A DNA stretch of 64,000 nucleotides from Nocardia fluminea. GTDB lineage: Bacteria > Actinomycetota > Actinomycetes > Mycobacteriales > Mycobacteriaceae. Below are positions 1 through 8,755 of the stretch, piece after piece. Both the position numbers and the translations under genes were made by a program. The notes under the pieces are model-generated. The model searched no databases. It was not told the DNA's origin and saw only the letters and a list, made by a program, of their open reading frames with translations. The stretch lies in contig NZ_PJMW01000002.1 in the NCBI RefSeq assembly GCF_002846365.1, forward strand, positions 3,348,001-3,412,000, given 5' to 3'. Numbering within the stretch: position 1 is the stretch's first letter; each line of letters opens with the position of its first letter.

Positions 1-631
<631 letters not shown>

Positions 632-694
632 TCACGAGGTGATAGTGACGCCGCTCACCGAAATTAACCCCCGCCATGGGCGGTTGCTGCATTG

Positions 695-710
695 TGTGAT
701 TGCTGTCACA
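695..710. promoter_or_regulatory. CRP-type binding site
   Basis: TGTGA-TTGCTG-TCACA is an exact match to the CRP consensus TGTGA-N6-TCACA. It lies 220 bases upstream of the rpf start codon. In Mycobacterium tuberculosis the cAMP receptor protein Rv3676 uses this consensus and controls rpfA, so a cAMP link for this rpf gene is a reasonable inference. Confidence 0.7.
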
Positions 711-788
711 GTTGCTGACGCGGCCAGCGTGGCTTCGGCAGGCGAAGATTCCGCGAATCTGGCGCGAAACCCATGTTGACCTCGCGAT

Positions 789-818
789 TTGGCGCCTGAG
801 CGCACCTGTGTGTAATGT
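789..818 (+). promoter_or_regulatory. Candidate promoter of the initiator tRNA
   Basis: TTGGCG (789-794) and TAATGT (813-818) are separated by 18 bases, which would place transcription start near 825, just before the mature tRNA 5' end at 833. The match is moderate. Confidence 0.4.
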
Positions 819-832
819 TGTGTTCACACCGA

Positions 833-906
833 CGCGGGGTGGAGCAGCTCGGTAGCTCGCTGGGCTCATAACCCAGAGGTCGCAGGTTCAAATCCTGTCC
901 CCGCTA
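833..906 (+). tRNA. tRNA-fMet (initiator, anticodon CAT)
   Basis: A complete cloverleaf with anticodon CAT at 867-869. It carries the two hallmarks of the initiator tRNA: a mismatched first acceptor pair (C1 against U72) over a GCGGGG/CCCCGC stem, and an anticodon stem ending in three G-C pairs (CTGGG 860-864 with CCCAG 872-876). The T-arm reads GGTTCAAATCC. The 3' CCA is not encoded. Confidence 0.95.
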
Positions 907-912
907 CAAAAC

Positions 913-945
913 GAAAGGCCCGGAACCAGTGGTTCCGGGCCTTTC
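913..945. terminator. Bidirectional hairpin between tRNA-fMet and ptsH
   Basis: A perfect 15-base-pair inverted repeat (913-927 with 931-945, loop AGT) lies directly after the tRNA and just beyond the convergent ptsH stop codon. It lacks a long U-tract, as is common for actinobacterial terminators, and can serve both strands. Confidence 0.75.
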
Positions 946-973
946 GCGTTTCTCGGGAACGTTGTCGCGCAGG

Positions 974-1231
974 TCAGGCGTCGAGGTCGCTGGCGACGAG
1001 CTCGGCGATCTTGTCCAGCGTGGGCTGGTCGTCGCTGGTGATCACCACTTCGGCGCCCTGACCCGCGCCGAGGGTCATGATCATCAGCGCGGAGCCCGCG
1101 TCCACGGGATCCCCGCCGGTGACCGCGATGGTGACGGGGACGCCTGCCGCACCGACCGCTTCGGCGATCAGAGCGGCGGGGCGGGCGTGCAGGCCGACCG
1201 AGGAGCCGACGGTGACGGTGGTGCTTGCCAT
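974..1231 (-). CDS. ptsH: Phosphocarrier protein HPr
   Basis: HPr is the small soluble phosphocarrier that passes phosphate from Enzyme I to the sugar-specific EIIA domains. The 85-residue product has the active-site motif GLHARPA with the phosphorylated His at 15. The segment GSALMIMTL at about 46-54 matches the region around the regulatory Ser of other HPr proteins. The chosen ATG has AAGGAG seven bases upstream. It is the last gene of the fructose operon, 26 bases after fruA. No ptsI is in the window, so Enzyme I must be encoded elsewhere. Confidence 0.95.
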   Translation of the reverse strand: MASTTVTVGSSVGLHARPAALIAEAVGAAGVPVTIAVTGGDPVDAGSALMIMTLGAGQGAEVVITSDDQPTLDKIAELVASDLDA

Positions 1232-1257
1232 GGGATATCTCCTTGTGTGCGAACGGA

Positions 1258-3504
1258 TTACGCGGTGGTGAGAACAGGGGCGACGGGCTGCTTGCGGGTG
1301 AGTTCTTTGGCGAGGGTGACGCAGGCGGCGGCGACGAGCGTGCCCGCGACCAGCGACACCACGAACCAGGCGAGATGCCCGATCGCGAAGAACACGAAGA
1401 TGCCGCCGTGCGGTGCGCTCAACGTGACGTCGGTGGCCATGATCAGCCCGCCGGTCACCGCGCCGCCGACCATCATCGACGGCAGCACCCGCAGCGGGTC
1501 GGCGGCGGCGAACGGGATGGCGCCCTCGGAGATGAACGAGGCGCCGAGCAACCAGGCGGCTTTGCCGTTCTCGCGTTCGGCCTCGGTGTAGAGGCGTGGG
1601 CGCAGCACGGTCGACAATGCCATCGCCAGCGGCGGCACCATGCCCGCGGCCATCACCGCGGCCATGATCCGCAGGGTCGCGGTATCGGTCACCGAGAGCC
1701 CCGCGGCGGCGAACGCGTAGGCGGCCTTGTTGACCGGACCGCCCAGGTCGAAGCACATCATCACGCCCAGGATCACGCCGAGCGCGATGGCGGAGGTGCC
1801 GGACAGGCCGCTGAGCCAGTCGGTGAGTCCGTTGGTCACGGCGGCAAGGGGCTTGCCGAGCAGGACGAACATCAACATGCCGACGATCGCCGAGGCCAGC
1901 AGCGGGATCACCACCACCGGCATGAGCCCGCGCGCCCACGTGGGTACCGGCAGCTTGCTCACCCACAGGGCCGCGAACCCGGCCACCAGACCGCCGACCA
2001 GGCCGCCGAGAAATCCCGCGCCGACGAAGACCGCGATCGCGCCCGCCGTGAAGCCCGGTGCCAGACCGGGACGGTCGGCGATCGCGAAGGCGATGTATCC
2101 GGCCAGCGCCGGGACCAGGAAGCTGAAGGCGAGTGAGCCGATCTGGAAGAGCACGGCGCCGAAGTAGGTGGCCAGTCCACCGTCGGGGAGGTCGGTGATC
2201 GAGTTGTCGAGCACGATCGTCTTGGCGCTGTCGGAGATCTCGTAGCCGCCGAGCAGGAAACTCAGCGCGATCAGCAGGCCACCCGCGGCGACGAACGGGA
2301 TCATGTAACTGACGCCGGTGAGCAGGATCTGGCGCAGCCGGGTGCCCCAGCCGATGCCCTTGGCCGCCGCCTGCGAGGGTGCGGGTGCGGTACCGCCGAC
2401 GGTGGCGGCGCCCGCGGCGGTGCTCGCCGCGACGGCCTCCGCGATCATCGTGTCGGGCTCGTTGATCGCGCGTTTGACGCCGGACTCGATCACCGGCTTG
2501 CCCGCGAACCGGCCGCGGTCCTTCACTCCGACATCGGTGGCGAAGATGACGGCGTCGGCGTCGGCGATCGTGGACGGGTCGAGCTTGTCACCGCCACTCG
2601 AGCCCTGAGTTTCCACCGCGACGGCGACTCCGGCGCGTTCGCCCGCGGCGACCAGGGAGTCAGCGGCCATGTAGGTGTGGGCGATACCGGTCGGGCAGGC
2701 GGTGACGGCGACGATCTTCTTCGGCGCCGCGGACTTCGCTGTGCTGACGGCCGATGCATCGTCTTCAGCGGATGCTGAGCTGTCGTCGCAGGCAGGGGCA
2801 GCCGACGCGCCCGTCGTTGCCGCGCTGGAAGCAGTTACTCCCGATGCAGTGGTACCGACTACCGCCGCGCCGGCGCCGGCGGTCGAAGGCTCGGAGGTGG
2901 CTGGCGCAGACTCGGCGGTGGCCGTCGCGTCCGGAGCGGAGGAAGTCCCCGTTCCAGGGTCAGCGATCGAACCGGAACCGGCGGGACCAGCCGATCCCGC
3001 CGCTGTGCCACCAGGGGAAGCACCGCTGGAAGGTGCGGTCGCGGCCGGCGGGGGATTGATGACGCCGTCGACCAGGGCAACGACGTCTGCTGGGGTCGCG
3101 GCGGCGCGTAGATCGGCGACGAAGGCAGGCCGCACCAGTGCGCGAGCCAACGAGGACAACAACTTCATGTGCTCCGCGCCGGCACCTTCCGGGGCGGCGA
3201 TCAGGAAGACCAGATCGGCGGGCCCGTCGGGAGCGCCAAAGTCGACGGCGGGTGCGAGGCGGGCGAAAGCCAGTGACGCGGTGGTGACGGCGGCCGATCG
3301 GCAGTGCGGGATCGCGATGCCGCCGGGCAGGCCGGTCGCCGATTGCGACTCCCTGGTCAGGGCGGCTTCGGCCACCGCGGCGGCATCGGTCGCGCGACCC
3401 GCGGCGGCGAGCTCACCCGCGAGCGCGGTGATCACCTCGCCTTTGCCGGCGCCGAGATCGGCATCGAGCGCGATCAGGTCTGGGGTGATGATCGAATCGG
3501 CCAT
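1258..3504 (-). CDS. fruA: PTS fructose-specific transporter EIIABC
   Basis: Imports fructose and phosphorylates it to fructose-1-phosphate. The 748 residues read as three fused domains. EIIA (about 1-145) has the phospho-His at 67 in GIAIPHCRS. EIIB (about 261-360) has the phospho-Cys at 270 in VTACPTGIAHTYMAA. The membrane EIIC domain (about 395-748) has multiple hydrophobic helices and a GGPVNKAAYAFA loop. EIIA and EIIB are joined by an unusually long, low-complexity Ala/Ser/Thr/Gly/Pro linker at about 150-260. The ATG lies 40 bases after fruK, and the product FruK acts on is the one FruA makes. Confidence 0.95.
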   Translation of the reverse strand: MADSIITPDLIALDADLGAGKGEVITALAGELAAAGRATDAAAVAEAALTRESQSATGLPGGIAIPHCRSAAVTTASLAFARLAPAVDFGAPDGPADLVFLIAAPEGAGAEHMKLLSSLARALVRPAFVADLRAAATPADVVALVDGVINPPPAATAPSSGASPGGTAAGSAGPAGSGSIADPGTGTSSAPDATATAESAPATSEPSTAGAGAAVVGTTASGVTASSAATTGASAAPACDDSSASAEDDASAVSTAKSAAPKKIVAVTACPTGIAHTYMAADSLVAAGERAGVAVAVETQGSSGGDKLDPSTIADADAVIFATDVGVKDRGRFAGKPVIESGVKRAINEPDTMIAEAVAASTAAGAATVGGTAPAPSQAAAKGIGWGTRLRQILLTGVSYMIPFVAAGGLLIALSFLLGGYEISDSAKTIVLDNSITDLPDGGLATYFGAVLFQIGSLAFSFLVPALAGYIAFAIADRPGLAPGFTAGAIAVFVGAGFLGGLVGGLVAGFAALWVSKLPVPTWARGLMPVVVIPLLASAIVGMLMFVLLGKPLAAVTNGLTDWLSGLSGTSAIALGVILGVMMCFDLGGPVNKAAYAFAAAGLSVTDTATLRIMAAVMAAGMVPPLAMALSTVLRPRLYTEAERENGKAAWLLGASFISEGAIPFAAADPLRVLPSMMVGGAVTGGLIMATDVTLSAPHGGIFVFFAIGHLAWFVVSLVAGTLVAAACVTLAKELTRKQPVAPVLTTA

Positions 3505-3544
3505 CGTCGTGTCTTTCCGGAGTGGGGGTGGATCAGGGAGGCGT

Positions 3545-4534
3545 TCATGCCGGGGCCGATGGTCGGTCCAGGGCGAGCGAGCGCGCGGTGACGGCGTCGA
3601 GGACGATGTCGGCGGGACCGGGCAGTTCGGTGCCGGGCAGGGCGGTGGCGGCGCTGCCGTAGGCGACGGCGGTGCGTAGGCGGTCGGCGGGGGATGCGCC
3701 CGCGAGGTCGGCGAGCAGGTAGCCCGCCAGGGCCGAGTCACCCGCGCCGACGGTGCTGCGCGCGACGATCGGCGGGGCAGCGGCGAACCACGCGTCCTCG
3801 GCGGTGACCAGGACAGCGCCCGCCGCGCCCAGGGTGGCCAGTACCGCGCCGACGCCACGGTCGATCAGCGTCATGGCGGCTTCGGCCGCGGCCATGGGGG
3901 TTTCCAGGTCGATGGCGTCCAGCCCGGTGAGCTGCGCCAGCTCCTCGGAGTTGGGTTTGATGAGATCCGGTGTCGCCTCGGATTTTTCGCCGAACAGTGC
4001 GAGTAGAGGAGCATCGGAGGTATCGACGGCGACGCGGGCGCGACGCGTTCCGTTCGGTGATACGCGCGGCGCGGACAACGTCGCGACCAGCTGCGCGTAC
4101 CAGTCGACCGGCACGCCCGGCGGTAGCGACCCGGACAGCACGATCCACTCGGCTCCCGCCGCCACCTCCACGAGCAGTCCCGTGAGCTCGGACAGCTGAC
4201 GTGCCGTCAACGGACAGCCCGGTTCGTTGATCTTGGTCGTGGTGCCGTCGGTTTCGGCGATGGTCAGATTCACCCGAGGCCCGCCGGTCACCGCGACAGT
4301 GCGGAATCCGATTCCCGCCGTGCGTAATCCGTGCACCACCGGGTCGTCGTCGGCACCGGGTAGTACCGCTGTGACCGCAGCCCCACCCTCGGACACCACC
4401 CGCGCGACATTGACTCCCTTGCCGCCGGGGTGGGATGTGACGCTCGCGGCGCGGTGCACCTGCCCGCGCCGCAGCGGCTCGGTGAGGGTGACCGTGCGGT
4501 CGACACTCGGGTTCGCGGTCAGCGTGACGATCAT
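3545..4534 (-). CDS. fruK: 1-phosphofructokinase
   Basis: Phosphorylates fructose-1-phosphate, the product of the fructose PTS, to fructose-1,6-bisphosphate with ATP. The 329-residue protein is a PfkB-family kinase. It has the N-terminal ANPSVDRT signature, a HPGGKGVNVAR segment near residue 37, and the C-terminal GAGDS motif with the catalytic Asp at about 266. Its ATG overlaps the fruR stop codon by four bases (ATGA), which implies translational coupling with the repressor. Confidence 0.95.
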   Translation of the reverse strand: MIVTLTANPSVDRTVTLTEPLRRGQVHRAASVTSHPGGKGVNVARVVSEGGAAVTAVLPGADDDPVVHGLRTAGIGFRTVAVTGGPRVNLTIAETDGTTTKINEPGCPLTARQLSELTGLLVEVAAGAEWIVLSGSLPPGVPVDWYAQLVATLSAPRVSPNGTRRARVAVDTSDAPLLALFGEKSEATPDLIKPNSEELAQLTGLDAIDLETPMAAAEAAMTLIDRGVGAVLATLGAAGAVLVTAEDAWFAAAPPIVARSTVGAGDSALAGYLLADLAGASPADRLRTAVAYGSAATALPGTELPGPADIVLDAVTARSLALDRPSAPA

Positions 4535-5298
4535 GCGAGCACCACCTCTATTCCTGCGGCGACCAGTTCCGCGTGCGCGGTGGCCGGGATGCCGGTATCG
4601 GTGACGAGCACATCGATCTCGCCGGAACTGCCGAAGCGCACGAAGTCCTCGCGCCCGATCTTGCTCGCGTCGGCGACCACCACGACCCGGTCGGCGGCGG
4701 CGATCATCGCGCGTTTCACGGCGGCTTCCTCCGGATCGGGGGTGGACAGCCCGTGCCGCGCGGTCAGCGCGTTGGTGCCGACGAACGCGACGTCGACCCG
4801 CAATTCGCCGAGCAGTCGCAAGGTCTCGGCCCCGACCGCGGCCTGGGTGACTCCGCGAACTCGCCCACCGAGCAGGTGCAGTCGCACACCGGCGAACCCG
4901 GTGAGACGCGCGGCGACCGGCAGCGAGTTGGTGACGGCGACCAGGTCGGCATCCACCGGCACGGCCCCGGCCACCCGCACGGTCGTGGTGCCCGCGTCGA
5001 ACAGCACGCTGCCGCCCGCGCGCGGCAGGTACCGCTGCGCGAGTTCGGCGATCCGGTCCTTCTCCGCCGCGCGAGTGCTGTCGCGTTCGGCGGTGCCCGG
5101 TTCGAAGGTGGTGAGCACACCGGATCCGACCGCGCCCCCGTGCACCCGCCGGATCACGCCGAGTCGGTCGAGCGCGGCCAGGTCGCGGCGCACGGTTTCG
5201 GTGGTGACCTTGTACTGTTCGGCGAGTTCGGCGACGGAGACGCGCCCGCGATGCCCGATGAGGGTCGCGATCGCCTGCTGCCGTTCCTCGGCGTACAT
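4531..5298 (-). CDS. fruR: DeoR-family repressor of the fructose operon
   Basis: A 255-residue DeoR-type regulator. The N-terminal helix-turn-helix (about 20-45, SVAELAEQYKVTTETVRRDL) is followed by the family hallmark RRVHGGA and a sugar-phosphate-binding DeoRC domain with DAGTTTV. It is the first gene of the operon and has a strong GGAGGAA ribosome site. In related actinobacteria such regulators repress the fructose PTS genes and respond to fructose phosphates, so autoregulation of the whole operon is likely. The symbol rests on context; the ligand is inferred. Confidence 0.88.
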   Translation of the reverse strand: MYAEERQQAIATLIGHRGRVSVAELAEQYKVTTETVRRDLAALDRLGVIRRVHGGAVGSGVLTTFEPGTAERDSTRAAEKDRIAELAQRYLPRAGGSVLFDAGTTTVRVAGAVPVDADLVAVTNSLPVAARLTGFAGVRLHLLGGRVRGVTQAAVGAETLRLLGELRVDVAFVGTNALTARHGLSTPDPEEAAVKRAMIAAADRVVVVADASKIGREDFVRFGSSGEIDVLVTDTGIPATAHAELVAAGIEVVLA

Positions 5299-5336
5299 GG
5301 AGTTCCTCCGGTTCGAGCGAATGTTTACTTATGTTG

Positions 5337-5365
5337 TTTTATGCCCACTTGTGTGGGTTTGTCAA
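5337..5365 (-). promoter_or_regulatory. fru operon promoter with internal operator
   Basis: On the minus strand, TTGACA (5365-5360) is followed after exactly 17 bases by ATAAAA (5342-5337), close to the housekeeping sigma consensus. The spacer contains a perfect inverted repeat CCCAC-N4-GTGGG (5344-5357). Just downstream (5318-5345) the A/T-rich DNA repeats CATAA and ends in GTAAACA. A regulator bound to the spacer repeat would block RNA polymerase directly, so this is the best candidate FruR operator. Confidence 0.7.
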
Positions 5366-5561
5366 TGGAAAAGAGTGGTCCGAGTCACAATCGTTGTTGC
5401 CCGACTATCGAGTGAATCGTGCCGGCGGTCACACCGAAACCGTGATCGTGCTCGATGTCACTGCGGAAAACGTTGCAGGTCAACGGTTTTCGGTCGTGCT
5501 TTCACGTCCCTGTTACGTGCTTCGTCGAAGATCGACACGAAGATCGGAAACGCTGACCCCC

Positions 5562-6380
5562 ATGTGGCGATTCGCAGTGCGACCCCGTGTCACGGTCCTG
5601 GCCTGCGAGGTGTGCGGCAGGCTGCCGCATCCGGGACGGACCAGGCTCACGCTCGCCAAACTCGCCGCGGTGTTCCCGGTGGAGCTGGCGCTGCACGCGC
5701 TGGTCGTCCATCTGCACCCGCCGTACCTGCTGACCGTCGCCCTGCTCACGGTGACCACGACGATTCTGGTCATCTGGGTGGTGGAGCCGTCGGCGATGCG
5801 AATGCTCGGCGGCTGGCTGCACAGCCCGGAACTACGGCACCGCGACCGCATCGACTCGGCGCCCGCGCTGTGGCGGATCCGTGTGCGGCTGGCCGACCGT
5901 CCCGGCGCGCTCGAGACGCTGGCCAAACATCTCGCCCATCGCGAGGCCAACATTCTCACGGTGCACGTGCACCAACTGGAGGACGCCGTCCTGGACGAAC
6001 TCGTCGTCGCCGCCCCCGCCGACGTCACCGCGCAGGCGATCACCTCCGCCGTGGAACACGCGGGAGGTTCCGGCGTGCGGGTCTGGCCCGCGACCGTGTT
6101 GTCGCTGATCGACGGTCAGACCAAGGCGCTGGCGATTGCCGCCCGCATCGTCGGCGATCCGGACGAATTGCCCTTGGCGGTAGCCGAACTACTGGGTGCG
6201 CGCTATGTAGCGCCCGGCACCCCGGAGGTGACCGAGCCAGGCGAGGGCACGCTGCTGGAATTGGACCGCGAGGAGCGCCGCTGGTGTTTCGTGCGGCCGG
6301 ACGAGCCGTTCACCCCGGCCGAGATCGCCCGCGCGCACCGGCTCGCCGATCTGGCGGCGCTCACCGTGCGGCGGCGGTGA
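5562..6380 (+). CDS. ACT-domain membrane-anchored protein
   Basis: A 272-residue protein of unknown precise role. Residues about 25-72 form two hydrophobic segments with a short loop, likely membrane helices. An ACT domain follows (about 105-175: RIRVRLADRPGALETLAKHLAHREANIL), the fold that usually binds amino acids or other small ligands. The C-terminal 90 residues look like an incomplete second domain. The frame is open further upstream to the fru promoter region, but the coding character begins around the ATG at 5562. No clear Shine-Dalgarno is visible, so the start is uncertain. It is transcribed divergently from the fru operon. Confidence 0.7.
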   Translation: MWRFAVRPRVTVLACEVCGRLPHPGRTRLTLAKLAAVFPVELALHALVVHLHPPYLLTVALLTVTTTILVIWVVEPSAMRMLGGWLHSPELRHRDRIDSAPALWRIRVRLADRPGALETLAKHLAHREANILTVHVHQLEDAVLDELVVAAPADVTAQAITSAVEHAGGSGVRVWPATVLSLIDGQTKALAIAARIVGDPDELPLAVAELLGARYVAPGTPEVTEPGEGTLLELDREERRWCFVRPDEPFTPAEIARAHRLADLAALTVRRR

Positions 6381-6383
6381 GGT

Positions 6384-6608
6384 TCAGTCGAAGCCGAGGT
6401 CGCTGGTGAGCGGATCGCGTAGAGCGCCCTCGGCGGCCCGTAGCCGATCGGTGACCGAGGTCAGCAGGTCCATCGAATCCTGGGACAGCCCGAGTACGAG
6501 GCGGGTCAGGTGACGGATGGCATCGCTGTGGAATCGATCGGCGAGGAGAGCGTCCGGGTCGGCGGGCGCGGCCGAGTGTTCGACGACGGTCACGGCAGGG
6601 GCACTCAC
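6384..6608 (-). CDS. Small conserved hypothetical protein (74 aa)
   Basis: I do not recognise this protein. The GTG at 6608 has a weak GAG element upstream; another GTG exists at 6635. The product is acidic and predicted helical, with SDAIRHLTRLVLGLSQDSMDLLTSVTDRLRAAEGAL suggesting an amphipathic helix and no membrane segment. It is convergent with the ACT gene (3-base gap) and divergent from the lactate-oxidase gene, so it could share a control region with the latter. Confidence 0.55.
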   Translation of the reverse strand: MSAPAVTVVEHSAAPADPDALLADRFHSDAIRHLTRLVLGLSQDSMDLLTSVTDRLRAAEGALRDPLTSDLGFD

Positions 6609-6688
6609 AATCTCGTATTTTCGAGTATGACGCACCTTACATCCACCCTGCGGTCCGTGGACCCCGGTCGGCGTGCGAAAGTGCAGCA

Positions 6689-7864
6689 ATGAGTCAGTTC
6701 GCCGACTATCAGAACGAGATCTACCTGGCCGCGCTCGGTGGGATCCAGCCCGAATTTCCCATGGATTACGCGACGCTGGAGCGCAAAGCCACTGCGGCAC
6801 TGCCGGATTCGTTGCTGAACTATATCGCGGGCGGGGCGGGCGACGAGCTCACGCAGCGGCGCAACGCCGAAGCGTTCGCGGATTGGGGTCTGGTGCCGCG
6901 GATGCTCGTCGGCGCCACCGAGCGCGACCTCGCGGTCACCGCGTTCGGCCATATCTTCGGCGCCCCCCTGTTCCTGGCGCCGGTCGGGGTGATCGGCCTG
7001 GTGGGGGAGAAGGGGCACGGTGACATCGCCGTGGCCGAGGCGTCGGCGCAGACCGGTGTGCCCGCGATGTACTCGACGCTGATGGAGGACCCGCTCGAGG
7101 ACGTGCGTCCGCACGCGGGTGACACGCCTTCCTTCTTCCAGCTCTACACGCCGAAGAACCGTGAGCTCGCCGAGAGTCTGGTGCACCGCGCCGAGGCCGC
7201 GGGATACGCGGGCATCACGGTGACTCTCGACACCTGGGTGCCGGGTTGGCGTCCGCGTGACCTGGCCAGTGGGAACTTCCCGCAGCTGCGTGGGCACGTG
7301 CTGAAGAACTACACCAGCGACCCGGTCTTCCAGAAGATGGTCGGCTCCGACGACCCCAAACTGATTGTCCTGCACTGGATCGCGACCTTCGGCAACTCGC
7401 TGACCTGGGACGACCTCGGCTGGCTGCGCTCGATCACCGATCTGCCGCTGATCCTCAAGGGCATCTCGCATCCTGAGGACGCGCGCAAGGCGATCGACTT
7501 CGGCGCCGACGGCATCTACTGCTCCAATCACGGTGGGCGCCAGGCCAACGGTGGTCTGAGCGCGCTCGAGACCTTGCCCGCGGTCGTGGCCGCCTGCGAC
7601 GACCGGGTGCCGGTGCTGTTCGACTCCGGCGTGCGCTCGGGCGCCGATGTGGTGAAGGCGCTCGGACTCGGCGCGACGATGGTGGGGCTCGGCAGGCCGT
7701 ATGTGTACGCGCTGGCGCTGGGTGGTGTGCGCGGTCTGGTGCATCTGCTGCGCAGCTACGCGGCCGAAGCGGACCTGTTGATGGCGGTCAACGGCTACCG
7801 CGATGTGGCCGCGGTGCGCGAGAACATCCGCCCGACCACGCGCGGCAACGCCACCCTGCGCTGA
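6689..7864 (+). CDS. Lactate 2-monooxygenase-like FMN alpha-hydroxyacid oxidase
   Basis: FMN enzyme of the alpha-hydroxyacid oxidase family. Its 391 residues closely follow the layout of Mycobacterium smegmatis lactate 2-monooxygenase, which converts L-lactate and oxygen to acetate and CO2. Visible elements are the N-terminal DYxNEIY, VAPVG-type FMN loop (PVGVIGLVGEKGH), TLDTW at about 179-183, LKGI with the flavin Lys at 257, and the catalytic CSNHGGRQ with His 281 and substrate-binding Arg 284. FDSGVRSGADVVKAL and the GRPY phosphate site follow. Related members act on other 2-hydroxyacids or mandelate, so the substrate is inferred. It appears monocistronic. Confidence 0.85.
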   Translation: MSQFADYQNEIYLAALGGIQPEFPMDYATLERKATAALPDSLLNYIAGGAGDELTQRRNAEAFADWGLVPRMLVGATERDLAVTAFGHIFGAPLFLAPVGVIGLVGEKGHGDIAVAEASAQTGVPAMYSTLMEDPLEDVRPHAGDTPSFFQLYTPKNRELAESLVHRAEAAGYAGITVTLDTWVPGWRPRDLASGNFPQLRGHVLKNYTSDPVFQKMVGSDDPKLIVLHWIATFGNSLTWDDLGWLRSITDLPLILKGISHPEDARKAIDFGADGIYCSNHGGRQANGGLSALETLPAVVAACDDRVPVLFDSGVRSGADVVKALGLGATMVGLGRPYVYALALGGVRGLVHLLRSYAAEADLLMAVNGYRDVAAVRENIRPTTRGNATLR

Positions 7865-7998
7865 CGATATCGCGGCCCGGAATGCCCGCGCAGGAGGGTT
7901 TTTCGGGCCGTGTGGGCCGCTCGGGGGAGAACTTGTCGGTGCGGTGCGGCATCATCGGTGCGAAGACCACGCTGTAGCACCAACCCCCGGAGTCCACG

Positions 7999-8754
7999 AT
8001 GTCCTCGCCGAGCACCAAGTCCGCATCCCGCCGATCAGCACCGCCGGTACTGACCGAGGCCGAGCTCGCGCGTATCGCAGGCGAACTCGCCGAGGGCAAA
8101 CCGCCGATGGTGTGGTTCACCGCCGCCGCTGTCGGTGTCGCCGAGGGGAAGTCGGGCAAGGTCGTCGCGCTCGACGATCCGTCCGCAGGAGACTTCCTGC
8201 AGGTGCGGCCCACCGGTTCCAAAGATGTGCTCTCGTTCGGCCCGAGCGAGGTGACGCTGACCAAGCCGGCCCGCGGGACTACCGTAGCGCCGGGCGGATC
8301 CGCACGGACCCGCCCGGAAAGTGTCCCCGCGCCGAGTAACCGAAAGGACAACACTGTGACCCAGCCGTCGACTCTGCCGAGCGCTGCTACGCCCGCGCCG
8401 AGGTCGCTCGCCCCGGTATCCGATGACGCCCCCAAGCCCGCTCCGGCGGCGCCGCGGCCCGCGAAAGCCGCCCCGGTGCGCAAGGCGAAGGCCGCCGAGG
8501 TGACCGTCACGCTCACCGGCACCGCCGACGGGGAGTGGACCGTCGATGTGGTCAACGGCAAGAAGCGCAGTGTGAAGGGCATGGCTGTCAGCAGTGCCGC
8601 CGTTGCCCAGGCGGCGAAGATCCTGCATCCCGAGGTGGAGGAAGTGGTGGCCGGGATTCTGGAGGCTGCCCGGGGCGCGCAGCAGGCGAAGGTCGCGCAG
8701 TTGCAGGCCGAGCTGGAGGCGGCTCGCAAGCTGCTGGAGGAGCTGGGGGACTGA
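7999..8754 (+). CDS. Hypothetical protein, DUF6319-like
   Basis: A 251-residue soluble protein without signal peptide or membrane helix. The N-terminal part (about 1-90) is a compact domain containing LTEAELARIAGELAEGKPPMVWFTAAAVG. A Pro/Ala/Lys-rich disordered linker runs from about 95 to 165. The C-terminal part (about 165-251) begins with a short beta region (VTVTLTGTADGEWTVDV) and ends in an Ala/Glu/Leu coiled helix. The layout resembles actinobacterial DUF6319 proteins, but I cannot assign a function. The ATG lacks a strong ribosome site. Confidence 0.7.
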   Translation: MSSPSTKSASRRSAPPVLTEAELARIAGELAEGKPPMVWFTAAAVGVAEGKSGKVVALDDPSAGDFLQVRPTGSKDVLSFGPSEVTLTKPARGTTVAPGGSARTRPESVPAPSNRKDNTVTQPSTLPSAATPAPRSLAPVSDDAPKPAPAAPRPAKAAPVRKAKAAEVTVTLTGTADGEWTVDVVNGKKRSVKGMAVSSAAVAQAAKILHPEVEEVVAGILEAARGAQQAKVAQLQAELEAARKLLEELGD

Positions 8755-8755
8755 A

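Noticed and set aside
4430..6409. A 660-residue open frame on the plus strand
   Set aside because: It runs antisense to fruK and fruR and out of frame with the ACT gene. Low-complexity Arg/Ser/Thr composition marks it as a shadow.
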